A stretch of DNA of 64,000 bases from Ananas comosus (GCF_001540865.1 NC_033636.1:7428758-7492757); one strand, 5' to 3'. Positions 46,923 through 59,765 are shown, counted from the stretch's first letter. Translations and numbers: made by a program. Notes: generated by a model not told the origin, from the sequence alone.

Positions 46923-48282
46923 TGAATCAATTTGCCAAGTAAATGAAAAGCCACACCAGGCAAAATAGGAAACAAAACTTTTATAGGCACCGTCCTTATA
47001 GTTAGGTATTAAATTTCAAACTAATGTTGAACGGTACATTTGACGGTGTCGCCAAGGAGGAATTCTAAACTATCACACTTGCACCACGTCGTCATCAGTA
47101 ACAAGCCAATCACATTCCTTCTTTTCAAACAAAAATGCAATAAAAATATTTTTTTACAATTATGATGAGACATATACCCTTAAAAGAAGACATTTGATTG
47201 GTTTGTTACCCCACGCCACCAATATACCCATTGTATTCTAGAATTTTTCGTCGCGAAGAGAGTGTTTTCGTAAAACTTTTGTGCGACTTTACTTGGGTCG
47301 TCCATGCAATGGTCTTTTTTTTTTTTGTGATTGAGACCTCCTAAATCTCTAATTTAGTTTTATTTTGGAGTTTCTATAATTGGTTAATTTAACAATTTTA
47401 TAAAATGTAATAATTATATTAGTTATTAATCGTTAACTGATCTAATTTTATTTATTAAAATATAATTAAAATTATTAAGTTTAATAAAATCTTCAAAATT
47501 TTGACTGAAGTCGCTTAATTCTAAAAAATTAGAATTTGAAAGAGTTACATGTGGATCGTAAGCGCTAATTAAAGCACGTGCTGATAGGAAGGGCACACCT
47601 ATTGCACTTAAGGGTTTCGATCTCAGTGCTTGACTCAATCCATTCGGACGTTGGGTTTATTGTTGGACCTCTTGCTATTAGGTCTTGTGAATTGTAGCCC
47701 CACTCAATTTATTTGACTCATCCAACTCAATTTATTAGTTTTCTGAATCTATTGTCACGAAATAGAAAGTTCGATCTATGTTAGCCCAATAATAAATAAC
47801 CAACAATTCAGTGTGAAATTGATAAAAATGTACAAAATTTATCTGAATTATAGACCATTTTGAATTGGTCCTCCAACCTTTCAAAAATTTAATTTTATCT
47901 TTCGACCTTTCAATTTATTTGATTTAGACAAGTCAACGACATTTTGACTTTTTTGACTTTAAAATTTGAATATGTCGTTTATTTTTATATAATTAGTTAG
48001 TATACTTAATTCATGCAATTCTCGCAACTATAAATTCATTAAAATAAGTAATGAGTTTAAAATTTTAAGTCAATAATACTGTTGAGTGGCTCGTATCAAA
48101 CAAATAAAATGTTGGATAGCAAAATCAATATTTTAAAATTTTAGATAGCCAATTTAAAATGATTCATAGTTTGAATAAATTCTATATATTTTTTATCTAA
48201 AAAATTTAGCTGAGTGTGATATTTAGAATCACCTATAGTTGAGTGTGTCACTATATATTTTTAACCCAAATATAACAAATTA
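46923..48282. other. AT-rich spacer
   Basis: No gene recognised. It contains the diverged repeat at 47015-47270 noted above. About 47840-48200 resembles the phrase pattern of the element at 62878-63183 but without clear ends. Confidence 0.35.
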
Positions 48283-48704
48283 GGATTATTTTTATACAGA
48301 TCCTTGCAAACATAATGAATTACAAATATATCCCTACAAAGTTCAATTTTTATATGTTGTCCCTACAAAAATTCTAATATTTTCAAATATATCTCTCTAG
48401 TTAATTTGTTACCGTTAAAATACTGTTTATTTTATAAGTGAAATGACCTTTTTGCCATAACAAATATGTCCTTCCACAAGTTCCAACTATTAATTAAAGA
48501 AGGGTAAAAAAGTTAATTTACCTTATTAACTAACTAGGGTTAAATATTTTATCTATGGTTAACTAATTTTTTCTAATGAATCCTATCAGCAGGAATATAT
48601 TTGAAAATATCAGAACTTTTGTAAAAAAAATATATGAAAGTTGAACTTTATAAAAATTTATTTATAATTTACTATATTTATAGAGACCTATACGAAATTA
48701 ATCG
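48283..48704. mobile_element. MULE-like MITE, family B copy 2
   Basis: 422 bp, related to 18156-18547 in the same orientation. Ends GGATTATTTTTATACAGATC and, reversed, CGATTAATTTCGTATAGGTC, with TATCCCTACAAAGTTCAA-like blocks in both arms. Flanks AACAAATTA (48274-48282) and AATAAATTA (48705-48713), 8 of 9 matching. Confidence 0.75.
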
Positions 48705-48990
48705 AATAAATTACTATAAAAAAAATAAAAAAGCCTATAAAAAGAAAAGCCTAGTTTTAGGCTATAGACGCGTGAGCCGAATCTAAAACCCTTTAAACGG
48801 GTGTATTGAGGTGGGCCCCACCAAAATGTGATATTATCACCAACACAAATGGGGAACACAAAAGCACGAGCCCAGCAGAGCGGTGGGGCCCAAAACGGGC
48901 CCCACACACACTCCTCTAGTGTGATTAGATGGGATTGCCCATGTGGGTCCCGCATGAGCCGAATCTGACGTGGCATTTGTTGGCCACGAA
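48705..48990. other. GC-richer relic
   Basis: A less AT-rich segment (GTGGGGCCC, GGGCCCCAC inverted words near 48808 and 48890) between two mobile elements. A 114-codon minus ORF (48698-49042) crosses it and enters the LTR, so it is not considered a gene. Origin unknown. Confidence 0.3.
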
Positions 48991-49495
48991 TGCGAGAAGT
49001 GGCGCTGACCATTAATCCTAAAATCTCGAGTTGTATAACCATTAATTCTAAAACCTCAAATTGTTAAAAATATATAATTAATTAACTTAAAGTATGACTC
49101 GGCCCACCCAGTCTCACGCCACATGACTCTCCCCAATATGGTCTTCCGCCACATGGGAGAATGCTGGCTCATTTAAGCCAACAATTCTTCCTCCAGCATC
49201 TGGACACATTTGCAACATACGGGAATCGAACCCGTGATCACTGGCTCTGATACTATTTGTCGAATCATTGGCGCTAACCATTAATCTCAAAAACTCAAGC
49301 TGTTAAAAATACGCAAATAATTCACTTAAAACGTACAGATACAGCGCTCACGGGGCTCAATTATGACTAGGCCCACCCAGCCTCACGTCACTTCGAACAT
49401 GACTCGGTCTATCCAGTCTCACGCCACCTCGAGTATGACTCGGCCCAACATGACCTCCGGCCACAGGACAGGATGCTGGCCCATTTAAACCAACA
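48991..49495 (-). mobile_element. TRIM retroelement (miniature LTR retrotransposon)
   Basis: Minus-strand order: 5' LTR 49495-49258 (TGTTGGTTTAAATGGG ... GATTCGACA), a 74-bp internal region (49257-49184), and a degraded 3' LTR 49183 to about 48991. Immediately inside the 5' LTR is ATAGTATCAGAGCCA, one base from the TGGTATCAGAGC primer-binding site matching initiator-Met tRNA. Just before the 3' LTR is a polypurine tract, GGAGGAAGAAT. Such a small element with PBS and PPT but no coding region defines a TRIM. No target duplication was seen. Confidence 0.8.
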
Positions 49496-49538
49496 TTAAA
49501 TGCATGCACAGGGTGTATAAGTGCATCTTATACACTGA

Positions 49539-50352
49539 GGGCGTGTTTGGTTTGCTTCTTTTTCACTCTGGAATCGGAACCTAAATGGGCGAATCCGTTT
49601 GTGGGTATTTGGTATGCTGGAGTCCCATTCCAATTCCGATTGCCGAGTGGAATAGGAATCCCCTAATCACCTCTTTTTCTAATCCAGCCTTCTAGACCGG
49701 ATCGGAAGTTGAATCCGGACGGAATAAATATTCATTTGGATTAAATTTATTTTTTAAAATTTTTTAATTAAAATATGAGTTTAAATTTAGAAATTAAATA
49801 TATAATTTTAAATTTTAATTTGAACTTGAATAAAAAAATTAAAATTTAATTAAGTGTTTCAAATCTAACTTATGAATTTGAATTTAAATTAAATTTTAAT
49901 TTATATAAAGTTTTATTCAAATTTTATTTAAAACATAAATTAAATTTATGGATTCAAATTAAAATTTAAATTGTAATTCTAAATTTGAATTTGAATAAAT
50001 TAAAATTTAGTTTTATATTTTGAAATATCCACTCAACTTCAAAGTTTATTTAAAAAAAAAAATAGATTTAAAATTTTGATATTATTTCAAAATTTTGATG
50101 TAAATATTTAATATTTAATTTTTAATTTGAATTTATTAATATATTGTAAAGATAAAGTTACTATATTAATTTGATTATGTTTTTTATATTTACCTGAACC
50201 AAACACCGACAATGGGAATGATTTATTCCGATTCCGATTCCGATTCAGGTAATGAACCAAACAGAATTAGGTAATGAGTCATTCCGATTTCGATTCTAGC
50301 TTATTTCGATTCTGATTCTGATTCTGATTCCGACTTCGAACCAAACACGCCC
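49539..50352. mobile_element. Tourist-like MITE, GGGYGTGTTTGG family, copy 1
   Basis: 814 bp with ends GGGCGTGTTTGGTTTGC and, reversed, GGGCGTGTTTGGTTCGAAG. Flanks TGA and TAA (one mismatch). CCGATTCCGATTC-type simple repeats lie near the right end. An inverted relative is at 56825-57611. Interior very AT-rich, no ORF. Confidence 0.8.
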
Positions 50353-50386
50353 TAAGAGGTCTTAATATCAATTTTTAATTTATTAA

Positions 50387-51000
50387 GGGCATGTTTGGTT
50401 CGTACATTTTGGATCCGAAATGGGAATCGGTTTGATCAAATCCTACTAATTTTGTTTGGTTCACATGCATCGGTTTGAGACTCCCATCCGGAATGGGAAT
50501 GGTCCATTAGCTTACAAATTGATTCTGGTCTCAAAGCCCGGATTGAAGTTTCAATCCTGGCTTGGAGACCACTCACCTCTTCCTCAAGCCCAGCCCAACA
50601 TTTCTCCATCTTATCCATCATTTCTCTCCCTATACCGATCTCTTCTCTCTTATCTCATCATTAAAAAAAAATGGCTTTTTTTTTTGTAATTTCCTGCATA
50701 AAAATTTTTAAAATAAATTCAAATTTTTTTGACATAGCTCTAACTTGAGAGTAGTATTAATTTTTTTTAATAAATTTTAGATAGTTTTATAAAATTATAT
50801 TTAAAAGTGAAATTAGTATTATATTATTCTATTATTTTTTTACTTTATATCAACCAAACAGTGAAATAGGAATAATTTATTCCGATTTCCAATCCAGAAA
50901 TAAACCAAACGTGTTGGGGGAGTGGGGCAATCCAATTGCCATTTCAATTCATTCTCATTCTATTATTCATTTCAATTCCACTCTTAAACCAAACAAGCTC
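50387..51000. mobile_element. Tourist-like MITE, GGGCTTGTTTGG family, copy 2
   Basis: 614 bp, ends GGGCATGTTTGGTTCG and, reversed, GAGCTTGTTTGGTTTAAG, perfect TAA duplication (50384-50386 and 51001-51003). Opposite orientation to 43818-44387 (GAGTGGAATTG versus GGGTGGAATTG ends). Confidence 0.85.
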
Positions 51001-53318
51001 TAAACGTGTTTTATAGTACTTTAAAATGCCTAGGTATAAAAGAAGTATATAAACTTTGAATGTTAATATTTTCGCAATTAGCTTTTGTTGGTTGATATTT
51101 ATTAGTGCTTTACTGGGCCATGCTATAATAGGAAAATAAAAATAGTGAGAGTTGAGATATTGTTGCCTGGACCTAGTCCACCAAATCAGCAGTGGACTGC
51201 TCTTCTAAATACCCTCTCATTAATGCTTTCAATAGCCACTATAATTTATAATTAAGTAAAAAATATTTCAAACTTACCTAAATTATGATTTATTTTGATT
51301 CGACTATTTAATTTTTAAAAGTTTCCAATTTTGCTATCTAATCAGTTTAGTCACTTGATTTGGATTATTTGATAAATATTCAAAAATGGGACAAAGCTTA
51401 GCTACGCTCTATACATTTGTATCTTTAATTTTTAAGACTTTTTCATATTTCAAAGTCATCTTTCTTAAAAGAGGTCATTGTTAAAAATTAAAATGGGATG
51501 TATAAAAGATCATATCTACAAAGTTAACATGAAAGATAAGATATTTTTATTTTTTCTTTTGTTTTCAACAGTAACATAAAGCTTACTTATACACGGTACT
51601 TCTGTTCTGTTCAATACAGTGCGATTTCGATTATCTGACCTACTTTATCATAACTATTGATTTTTCCCTTCTTAGCTTTGCGTGAAAGTCCAAATCGCTT
51701 CATAAACAGTTTACGTTGTTTTTCTTTTTTTTTGAGAGAGATAGGTAGCACGCTACCTGCTTCGTTTATTTCATTTAGAAATAAACAATTTATGTTGTTT
51801 AAAACGAAAACTAGGTACTTAAGCAGAGCTAAACAGACACTTAACTGGACAAAGCATTATCTTTATTTCCTTTGAGGATTAATTCATCAAAGTTATCCCA
51901 ATTTTACCTCACCAGTGAATTTAATTTCATCATCAACACATCCAATGGAAATAGAAAAAGGGGGCTTGAAATGGGAAAAAGAGTGATGGGGACAAAAAGT
52001 GAAGGAATGAGATGTTGGCCACTCATGCACTTCCTCTTTTTTTTTTTCCTTCTTTTTTTTTTTAATTTTCCTTTCACTAACAAAAAGAATCCAACCTGTG
52101 TAGATGTTAATTGTAGTTAGTGGGGTCAGAGAGAGAGAGAGAGAGAGAGAAAATAAAAAAAAAATTTTAAAAAAAAGGTTAGGTGAAGTGGGGCATTATG
52201 CTTCTCCGGTTTATCCGGGGGTTGTTTTGTACTGGTTTTTCTGAGATCCTGAGATGGAGATTTTACACAAAAATGCCTGAAAAAGCTCATATTTCCAATT
52301 TGGTCTATTAGGAGTATTTAGTTTTCAAGTTGGTCCTTTTTTGGGCAAAATTATTGCTTCAACCGGGTGTGTATACATACACTGTTGGAAGCGTGAATTG
52401 CTCTGATATAAATTACTGTTGAAATCGGTACTTATGCTAATACTGATTATATAGCCCAAGATTTAAAATCAAATAAAATAATATGGAGAAGAGACATTGA
52501 AAAAAAAAGATAACTAAACTAATACTTTATTAATAAAAGGTATTTAATTTGCATTCTCGGCAACACCTATGTAGCCATGTTTACTATAACTTATTTATCT
52601 AATTAACTCATACTTAACTATATATAGTTATCAAGTCACAGCAGATGATAAATCAAACTTTTATTCTGAATAATTACAAATTCTACTCAAAGTACATAAA
52701 CTTTTAAATATAATCAATGTATAATTTGAATATACTCTATTTCTAACTAAATTTTAAATTAAGTTTAGATTATTATTTCCAACCTACACTCCAATCATAA
52801 GATAGATGTGATATAGGATATCTCAAAACACCTAATATAAAAAAATATATTTATTTAGATAATCTAAGCATTTTGATTTATATATAATATATAGATTTAA
52901 AAATATTGTGGAACATATTAAATGAGTTAGGTATTAATTCAAAAACTTTTAATTTTAGCATTCGACATATAAAATGTACTTTTTTACACACTATGTGCTA
53001 ATACAATGTACATAATAATTGAATTATTATGTGCTACTATTTTGAATGTACTTTGTACTATTATGTATGCATCTTTAGATGAGTAAACCTAATGATTCGA
53101 TTCCTGTAAAGCTGGTGTTATCAAAAAAATAAAAACATGCTTTTACACTTTAAAAGATTCAAATAAATTTAAAGTGATTTTTCTTTGATAGTAGTGATTT
53201 CCATGGCACTTTTATACATAGTGTTGGAGAAAGGAAAATTAAACATGCTTTTGCATCTTTTAGGTTTTTCAAAGCATAAAAGCAGTTACTTTTAATCTCC
53301 GCATTACTAAACAACTTA
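51001..53318. other. AT-rich intergenic stretch
   Basis: No gene recognised. It contains the SINE fragment at 51728-51790, a (GA)n tract at 52130-52150 and homopolymer runs near 52040-52060. Short ORFs here overlap these. Confidence 0.4.
51728..51790 (-). mobile_element. 5'-truncated SINE fragment
   Basis: The 63 bp after a poly-T run match the 3' part of the SINE at 32268-32441 (GATAGGTAGCACGCTACC, then TTCATTTAGAAATAAAC). The A and B boxes are missing. Confidence 0.7.
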
Positions 53319-53784
53319 GGGCCGTTTGGCTAGATATAATTATAAATGCAGTGTAGTTAGAGATGCATGCCGTTAAAAATACAGTAGTTATAACTACATG
53401 AATTTTGTTTGGTTGGATGTAGTAGAAAGCGCTGTAAGTATAAATAATTTATTTGGTTGCATGCAGTTGAGAAATAATTTTTAAAATTTTATTATTTTAT
53501 ATATATATGATGGGGAGATTACCTCCAATGTAAAAAGAAAAATAATCTTTATTTGAAAAATATTGAGGAGGTAAGCATACCTTTTATTTAAAGTTGCTCT
53601 CTCCAACTATTGTAATTGGAACTACGGCCAATTTGGGCGTAGTTCGAACTGCTGCAGTTGGGCCTCCTCCTGCAGTTCCTACTGCAGCAGTTGGAGTTAA
53701 ACACATCAAACCAAATACGAAATTTGCATTTACATGCAGTTACAACTGCATTGCAGCTGCAACTACATGCAACCAAACGGCCCC
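53319..53784. mobile_element. Tourist-like MITE, GGGCCGTTTGG family, copy 2
   Basis: 466 bp, ends GGGCCGTTTGGCTAG and, reversed, GGGGCCGTTTGGTTGC, with TTA on both sides (53316-53318 and 53785-53787). Reverse orientation of the 465-bp copy at 19417-19881. Confidence 0.85.
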
Positions 53785-53916
53785 TTAAGAGTAGTTTAGT
53801 TTATACAGTTTTATGACTAAGTAAACTACAAAAAGAAAATAAAAGGATTGTATAGTGTTTATATCAATGTTGTGATTTTGTTTAGTGTCTATAAATGCCC
53901 TTGAAGTTGCTATTCT

Positions 53917-54409
53917 CACTATAATAAAAACGGTGTGTAGTGATACTTTTAAATATTATTGATATAGGTCAAAAAAGTGTTGTTGGCTAAATTACCAACG
54001 CTTTTTAAAAGTGTTACTATATATGGAGTCGCTATAGTAGGGCCGCCTCGATATTTGGCATCCACTTCTCTAGCGACTTGTGTGGAGGGATATGTGGCAA
54101 TCGTAGCCCTCTAGGGTCCTGCGAGATTCTCCCAGTCGAACTCCAGCCATCGAAATCCTATCTTGCCGGCTGCGGCCGAGGAGGAGAAGGCGAGATAGTG
54201 ATCAAACTTTTTTTTTTTTTCTTTTTTATTTGTAATCGGGCCGAGTAGGCTGTGTGTGGTTGGTTGAATAGATGAACTTTTTATTTTTGATTGGATTGAG
54301 CTTTATATTTAGGCGTTAGTAGATTTTTTTAAAAGATTTTGACATAAATGGAACACTTATATAAAAGAGTCCAAAAAATATGTCCCTATAATCTAATTTT
54401 TTTGTAGTG
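53917..54409. mobile_element. Small CACTA element
   Basis: 493 bp, starts CACTATAATAAAAACGG and ends TTTTTTTGTAGTG, with perfect TCT duplication (53914-53916 and 54410-54412). Subterminal and near-terminal sequence (AAGTGTTACTATA; TGTCCCTATAATC) is a decayed version of the CACTA at 22066-23726, so it is a shortened relative. Confidence 0.85.
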
Positions 54410-56295
54410 TCTTGGTTTTTGAATCTATACTAATGGATATGGATTGTATTTTAAATTGTGTTTTAGCTTCAACCCGATCCAAAGCTCATTAGAATCAGTA
54501 TTTAGTTTCAGGTTTCAAATTAAAGTTAGATCAAATTCAAACTCACGTGTCAAATAGTATAAAATAATTATTTTTCTCTGAAAGTTTAAGAGTTCTCAAA
54601 AGAACAGCGTTTTTTATATGCTTAGTCTCGTCATAATTTGAGTTTGTTTTTATTTTCAATCAATACTAATAATGTACATGGATTGTATTGGAAAAGAATC
54701 AAATCGAGGTATTAAGGAATAGTGGAAGCAAACACATAAGCGATAATAATAAACACAAAGAAATCATGTAATCGCACAACCAAGAATACTGATATTTACG
54801 TGGTTAGACCGAAACTAGTATCTCCGGATATCAGAGTAAGAAGAAACTTCATTATAACATAGTTAAGAGTACAATATTTTCTTCGAGACACCGAGTTCAG
54901 CTGAAAATATGAAACTCTCCCCAAATCAAAGTTAGATCAAATTCAGCCTCCAATGTTAAATAACATAACACATTCTTTTTTCTCTGTAGACTCAAGATCC
55001 TAAAGAATAGTATTTTTTGGTGCAATTCGAATTCATGATCCCCTGCTATGAAACTATGCAAAAATAATGTGAAACGATTATTTTTCTTATAATATTTATA
55101 TTCAACAATTGGGCAAACAACATGCCCCTATAAATAAACAAAAAAACAAATCATGTACATACGTATCAGGCGATACAAATAGTGTTACAGTACACCGAAA
55201 TGAAAATACGCTATACCATAAGATTTTTTTTTTTTTTTTACATTTTTTGAAAAGTTTAATGTATACACATATTGCTAGCATTGAATTGGAGTAAAGCCAC
55301 ACACTATGTATGGAGAGAGCCCCACCATGTGAGGTTGTGAGACAAACCCTTGGCCTCCTTTTAAGAGAAAGGAACCCAGAAATTTAGTGCATTGTCCCCA
55401 ATCACTTTTCATTAATTTTCCTTTTGTTACTCCTCGTGTTTACAACAAGCAACTCAAGAGTTTTAACAACATTAACCAAAAAAAAAAAAAAAATGTAATT
55501 TTCTTTTAACATACATTGATCTGACACTTTTTTATTTGTTTTCTCTGGTTACTGTAATTATCATTCTATATATTTGCAACCAATTGAAAGTAAAATGGTG
55601 CAAAACATGTGAGTGAGTACAACATTACTCGAAAAAATATTATTTTCTTAATAAAACAAGAAGAAGAATAAACAAATAATCAGTGTAATGAAATTTAAGC
55701 ATTAATAATTAGTTGTTGAGTTTAAGATCTAAACATTTGTATTACTAGTTGATATATAGTTGTTTATATACATTTGGTCCCCCAAAAGATACGGGCTAAA
55801 ATACAAAATTAATTCGCTTTTATCGTACACTTTCTCCTAGTTTTCTATTATCTTTCTATATTTTTATTGTAATGTCATTAATTCTTATGTTTTGCTCTTC
55901 TCGATATGTTCACGACTTTTAAAGTGATTGTTAAATTCCATGCTATATTTGTTTTCGTTCTTTCAAATAGTATATCAATATTATGCTACGGTCATTTTAT
56001 AAAAAGTTGTGACATACGATTCTTATCTTTAATGTTTAAGAGATTAAATTTTATTCGTTTATTTCACTTGTTAATCTCACATATTTTTTATATCCGTATA
56101 TGAGTAGGGATGTTAAATAGATCTTTTGAGCTTTTTTTACTAGTCATTTGTGTGACATTTTGGAGCAACATGATAGTAAGGAGTTGACTAATGACATGGA
56201 TGATTGATCCTCAAAATAATAATTAATTAGAAGTATTTGATTTGAAGTAGAGAACAAGATGAGTGTAACATTGCAACTTAAGCATTAGACACTTA
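54410..56295. other. AT-rich intergenic stretch
   Basis: No gene. At about 54700-54900 the phrase ATATTTACGTGGTTAGACCG resembles LTR-retrotransposon leader sequence common in plants, but no element ends were found. Confidence 0.35.
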
Positions 56296-56662
56296 GGGGT
56301 TGTTTGGTTTTTCAAAAAAGTGTGAAAAATAAAATTCCGAGATACAAGGTTTTCACGGAAAAGCTCTTTTTCAATTTTTTGTCTTTTTCAATTTTTCGTC
56401 TGTTTCGTTCCAAGAATATTTAGTATTTTTAGAAAACTTCTTTCGAAATTTTATGAAAAATTAACATTTTTATTTTTCTACGAAAAATTCAGAAAACAAA
56501 ATTGTTAATTTGCCATAAAATTTGAAAAACAAGTTTCGATAAAAGCTATTTTTTTTTTTTAAAAAGAAACCAAACAGACAGAAAACTGAAAATGCGATTT
56601 TTCATGAAAAAAAGATTTCTTGAAAAACTTTTTCATACTTTTCCGACAAACCAAACACCCCC
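56296..56662. mobile_element. Tourist-like MITE, 367 bp
   Basis: Ends GGGGTTGTTTGGTTTTTC and, reversed, GGGGGTGTTTGGTTTGTC, perfect TTA duplication (56293-56295 and 56663-56665). Inverted AAAAAGTGTGAAAA / AAAAGTATGAAAAAG blocks follow. No ORF. Confidence 0.85.
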
Positions 56663-56824
56663 TTAGCTTAATTATTTCTACTATGTTTATCTTGCATTAA
56701 TATTTGCATATATACTCATTTCCATTACTTTTCCATTACAATTCATAGTTATCCTAAATTTAAGGACTTATTTGAGGCTATATAGAGTACAATACCAAAT
56801 TCATATTGCATCAGTTAAAACTAC

Positions 56825-57611
56825 GGGTGTGTTTGGTTCAAATTCGAAATCGGCATCAGAATCAGAATAAAAATAAGCTGAAAACGGAATCAGAATGATT
56901 CATTACCTCATTCTGTTTGGTTCGCCATCTGAATCAGAATTGAAATAAACCATTCCCTTTGTCGGTGTTTGGTTCAAATAGATATTAGAAACGTAATAAA
57001 ATTAATATACCAATTTTATCTTTATAATATATTAATTTAAATTCAAACTGAAAATTAAATATTAAAAATTTACGTCAAAATTTTAAAATGATGTCAAAAT
57101 TTTAAATATATTTTTTAAAAAAAATTAAATTTTGATTTTTGAACGGATAATTCAACTAAATTTCGATTTATTCAAATTCAAACTTAAAATTATAATTTTA
57201 ATTTCAATTTGAATCAATAAATTTAATTTAAATTTTAAATAAAATTTGAATAAAAACTTTAGATTTTAAATTTAAATTTATAAATTAGATTCGAAATGTT
57301 TGATTGAATTTTAATTTTAATTTAAGTTCAAATTAAAAGTAAAATTTATAAATATAATTTTTAAACTTAAACTTATGTTTAAAAAATAAGCTTAAAAAAG
57401 TTAAATCCAATCCGAACAAACCCATTCCGCTCGGATTCAATTTTTAATCTAGTCTCCTACGCTAGATTAAAAACAAAGGGTAATTGGGAGGATTCTCATT
57501 CATCCGAAAATCGAAATTGGAATGAAAACTTCGCATACCAAATACGGACAAACGGATTCATCAATTTTGATTCCGATCCCAGGGCGAAAAATGGGCAAAC
57601 CAAACACACCC
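56825..57611. mobile_element. Tourist-like MITE, GGGYGTGTTTGG family, copy 2
   Basis: 787 bp, ends GGGTGTGTTTGGTTCAAAT and, reversed, GGGTGTGTTTGGTTTGCC, perfect TAC duplication (56822-56824 and 57612-57614). Inverse orientation of 49539-50352. Confidence 0.85.
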
Positions 57612-58028
57612 TACATGTAGAGAGTAAATATGGGTGGGAAAAAGTGCAAGGATGGATCTTGTAATTTAGCCAAATTTAAGTAGATTAGACTTGCTTGAAA
57701 TCCAATTTGAGTCACAAATAGGGATGAACATCTTTGTCTAAAGAGAGTTATTAAATAGTTTGATTTTTGTTAATAGAGAATAGGATAGATCTCAGTTTAA
57801 TTTTTTATATTTTTATTTCTTTATTTATTTTTTGTATAGAATGGTCCATCCCTAGTTTACTACTGATCTTCCTAGCCCCAAACTACTAATCAATTTGGTT
57901 TATCAACAACTTGCGGAAACAGCTATAATTGGTTGGATGGACCAGTATGCTTAATAATTTTCTATCCATATTTCTATTCCAACTAAATTACTGATATCTA
58001 AATAGTAATATGTCGTAGTAGATTTAAA

Positions 58029-58517
58029 GGGATAATTGCTTATATACCCTTTGTACGTTTGAAAATATTCGATTTATTCCTTTTTTTTTCTAAAATATCT
58101 CTTATATGTTCCACCGTTATTGCAAAATACCCCCGCAGTTATCTCCTGTTAAGTTAACTTGAGTTAAACGTGAGTTAAATATCTACCACAGTTAAAAAAA
58201 ATTAAAATATCAATTTTGCCCTTAACTTAAGGGCAAATAAGAAATATTGGTGACGGTAGAGGGGTATATTGGAAAAGACCAAAAGTCAAAGTAGTTTTTT
58301 TGCCCCTGACTTTAAAAGCAAATAAGAAAGTTAGTGATGGTGGAAGGGTATATTTGAAAAGGCAAAATAGTAATTTTATAGAGGTAACAGAGTTAATTAA
58401 CAGATTTTAACTCTAAAAATAGGTTGGAACGTAGAAAAGATATTTTCAATATTAGTCTTCTAAGAGGGGTAAATCGAAAAGTTGGAAACTTTTCAAGGGT
58501 ATATAAGTAATTGCCCC
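58029..58517. mobile_element. Inverted-repeat MITE, family C copy 1
   Basis: About 489 bp, ends GGGATAATTGCTTATATACC and, reversed, GGGGCAATTACTTATATACC, then related TCGATTTAYYCC blocks. The interior (GGGCAAATAAGAAATATTGG, repeated as GCAAATAAGAAAGTTAGTG) matches 63188-63685. Target duplication not clear. Confidence 0.75.
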
Positions 58518-58550
58518 TTGAATAAAAGTGTATAGAACTAAACTTAGAGT

Positions 58551-58891
58551 CAAGGATTTAAATGTCGTGGCACGGAATCGTGTCGGAAACTTGCCGGCAC
58601 GGTACGGCACGGTGCGTGCCAAGCCGTGCCGATGGATGCCGGTCAAAAATTTTTGTCTGCCGACACATAATAGTATGAAATAATTATTTTCTTTAGCAAC
58701 AAAATATTTTAACTATTTATTATGTCTTTTTATCACATATTTTGAACTTTATTGAGAAAATTACTTACTAATTTAAAGAATAGGGGGTTTTGAGCTGTGC
58801 CATCGGTACGGGGTCTGTATCATGTCGTTATCTTGTTGACACGGCACAATACGGTAGATACGGTCGTGTTGACGGGCACTTAAAATCTTGC
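58551..58891. mobile_element. Inverted-repeat MITE with GC-rich arms
   Basis: About 341 bp, ends CAAGGATTTAAATGTCG and, reversed, CAAGATTTTAAGTGCCCG. Arms rich in GGCACGG / ACGGCAC. Flanks CTTAGAGT and CTAAGAGT (7 of 8), suggesting an 8-bp duplication such as hAT elements make. The 64-aa minus ORF here is chance. Confidence 0.65.
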
Positions 58892-59064
58892 TAAGAGTAA
58901 ATTAAGTGCTAATTTTTTAGAATGTTTTTTATTAGATTGTTAGTAGTATGTTGACATCATCTTTTTTAAATGTTTTATGATATATTTGTTAAGCGTATTA
59001 ACAAATTATTAGGAGCCTTTGTGGAATAAAACCAATGCATTTCCTATACATTAGATTTTATCTC

Positions 59065-59065
<1 letters not shown>

Positions 59066-59100
<35 letters not shown>
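59066..59100. repeat. (CT)n microsatellite
   Basis: About 35 bp of CT repeats. The DNA from 58892 to 59765 has no recognised gene. Confidence 0.85.
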
Positions 59101-59102
<2 letters not shown>

Positions 59103-59765
59103 ATATGATGTGTCCAATCATATGAATTCATGAAAGAGGCAATTGCTTCTCCATGCCACATGCATTTGTACTTTGCTAAGAAGCTCTTTTGTCACTTGTG
59201 CTTGGAGGCAAGTTATAAAAAACACACATCTTGCTTCTTTTATGGTATCTCATATATCTTAACAAGGGCTAGTATGGTCCCTCCCTCTTATCTTAAAAAA
59301 GGCCATGCATATCAGTTTTATCAATGAGTTTTCTCTTTTTAAGTTCAGTCAAATTCATGTCTGAGATTGTAAATTTGGACTAATCATTTTTTTTCACATG
59401 TTGTTTAATAAATATTTCGACTGGAATTTAAATTTTATAAAATTATTTCTAAAATATTTCCAAATGGATTTGAAAAATTATTTCAGGAAAAAAAATTACT
59501 TTCTTATTGGACAGCTAACGCTCTATAGTTTTTAACTAAAATCAACTCTCCACATGACCAAAATTACTTCAGCAAGAATTATTTCTATAGAAGCTACGCC
59601 AAATAGGCAGGCATGCATTTTCTATTCTTGTTATATAATGTTGCGCTATCTCTCCTTACAGTGCACATCACACGGTTTACTTTACATTCACATACGAATT
59701 AGCAGACATGTTAGGTGTGTCTGTACGTGTAAAATTAGTTTACGATATCTAAAAAAAAAAACTCT

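Noticed and set aside
48698..49042. 114-aa minus-strand ORF
   Set aside because: It runs from a MULE-like MITE through a relic into a TRIM LTR, so it is chance read-through of three unrelated pieces.
49210..49256. tRNA-like sequence (GGTTCGATTCCC B-box on minus strand)
   Set aside because: It lies directly beside the LTR end and a TGGTATCAGAGC-like primer site, has no full cloverleaf or A-box, and is better explained as the TRIM internal region.
54700..54900. Possible LTR retrotransposon leader (ACGTGGTTAGACCG phrase)
   Set aside because: No LTR ends, PBS or target duplication could be found around it.
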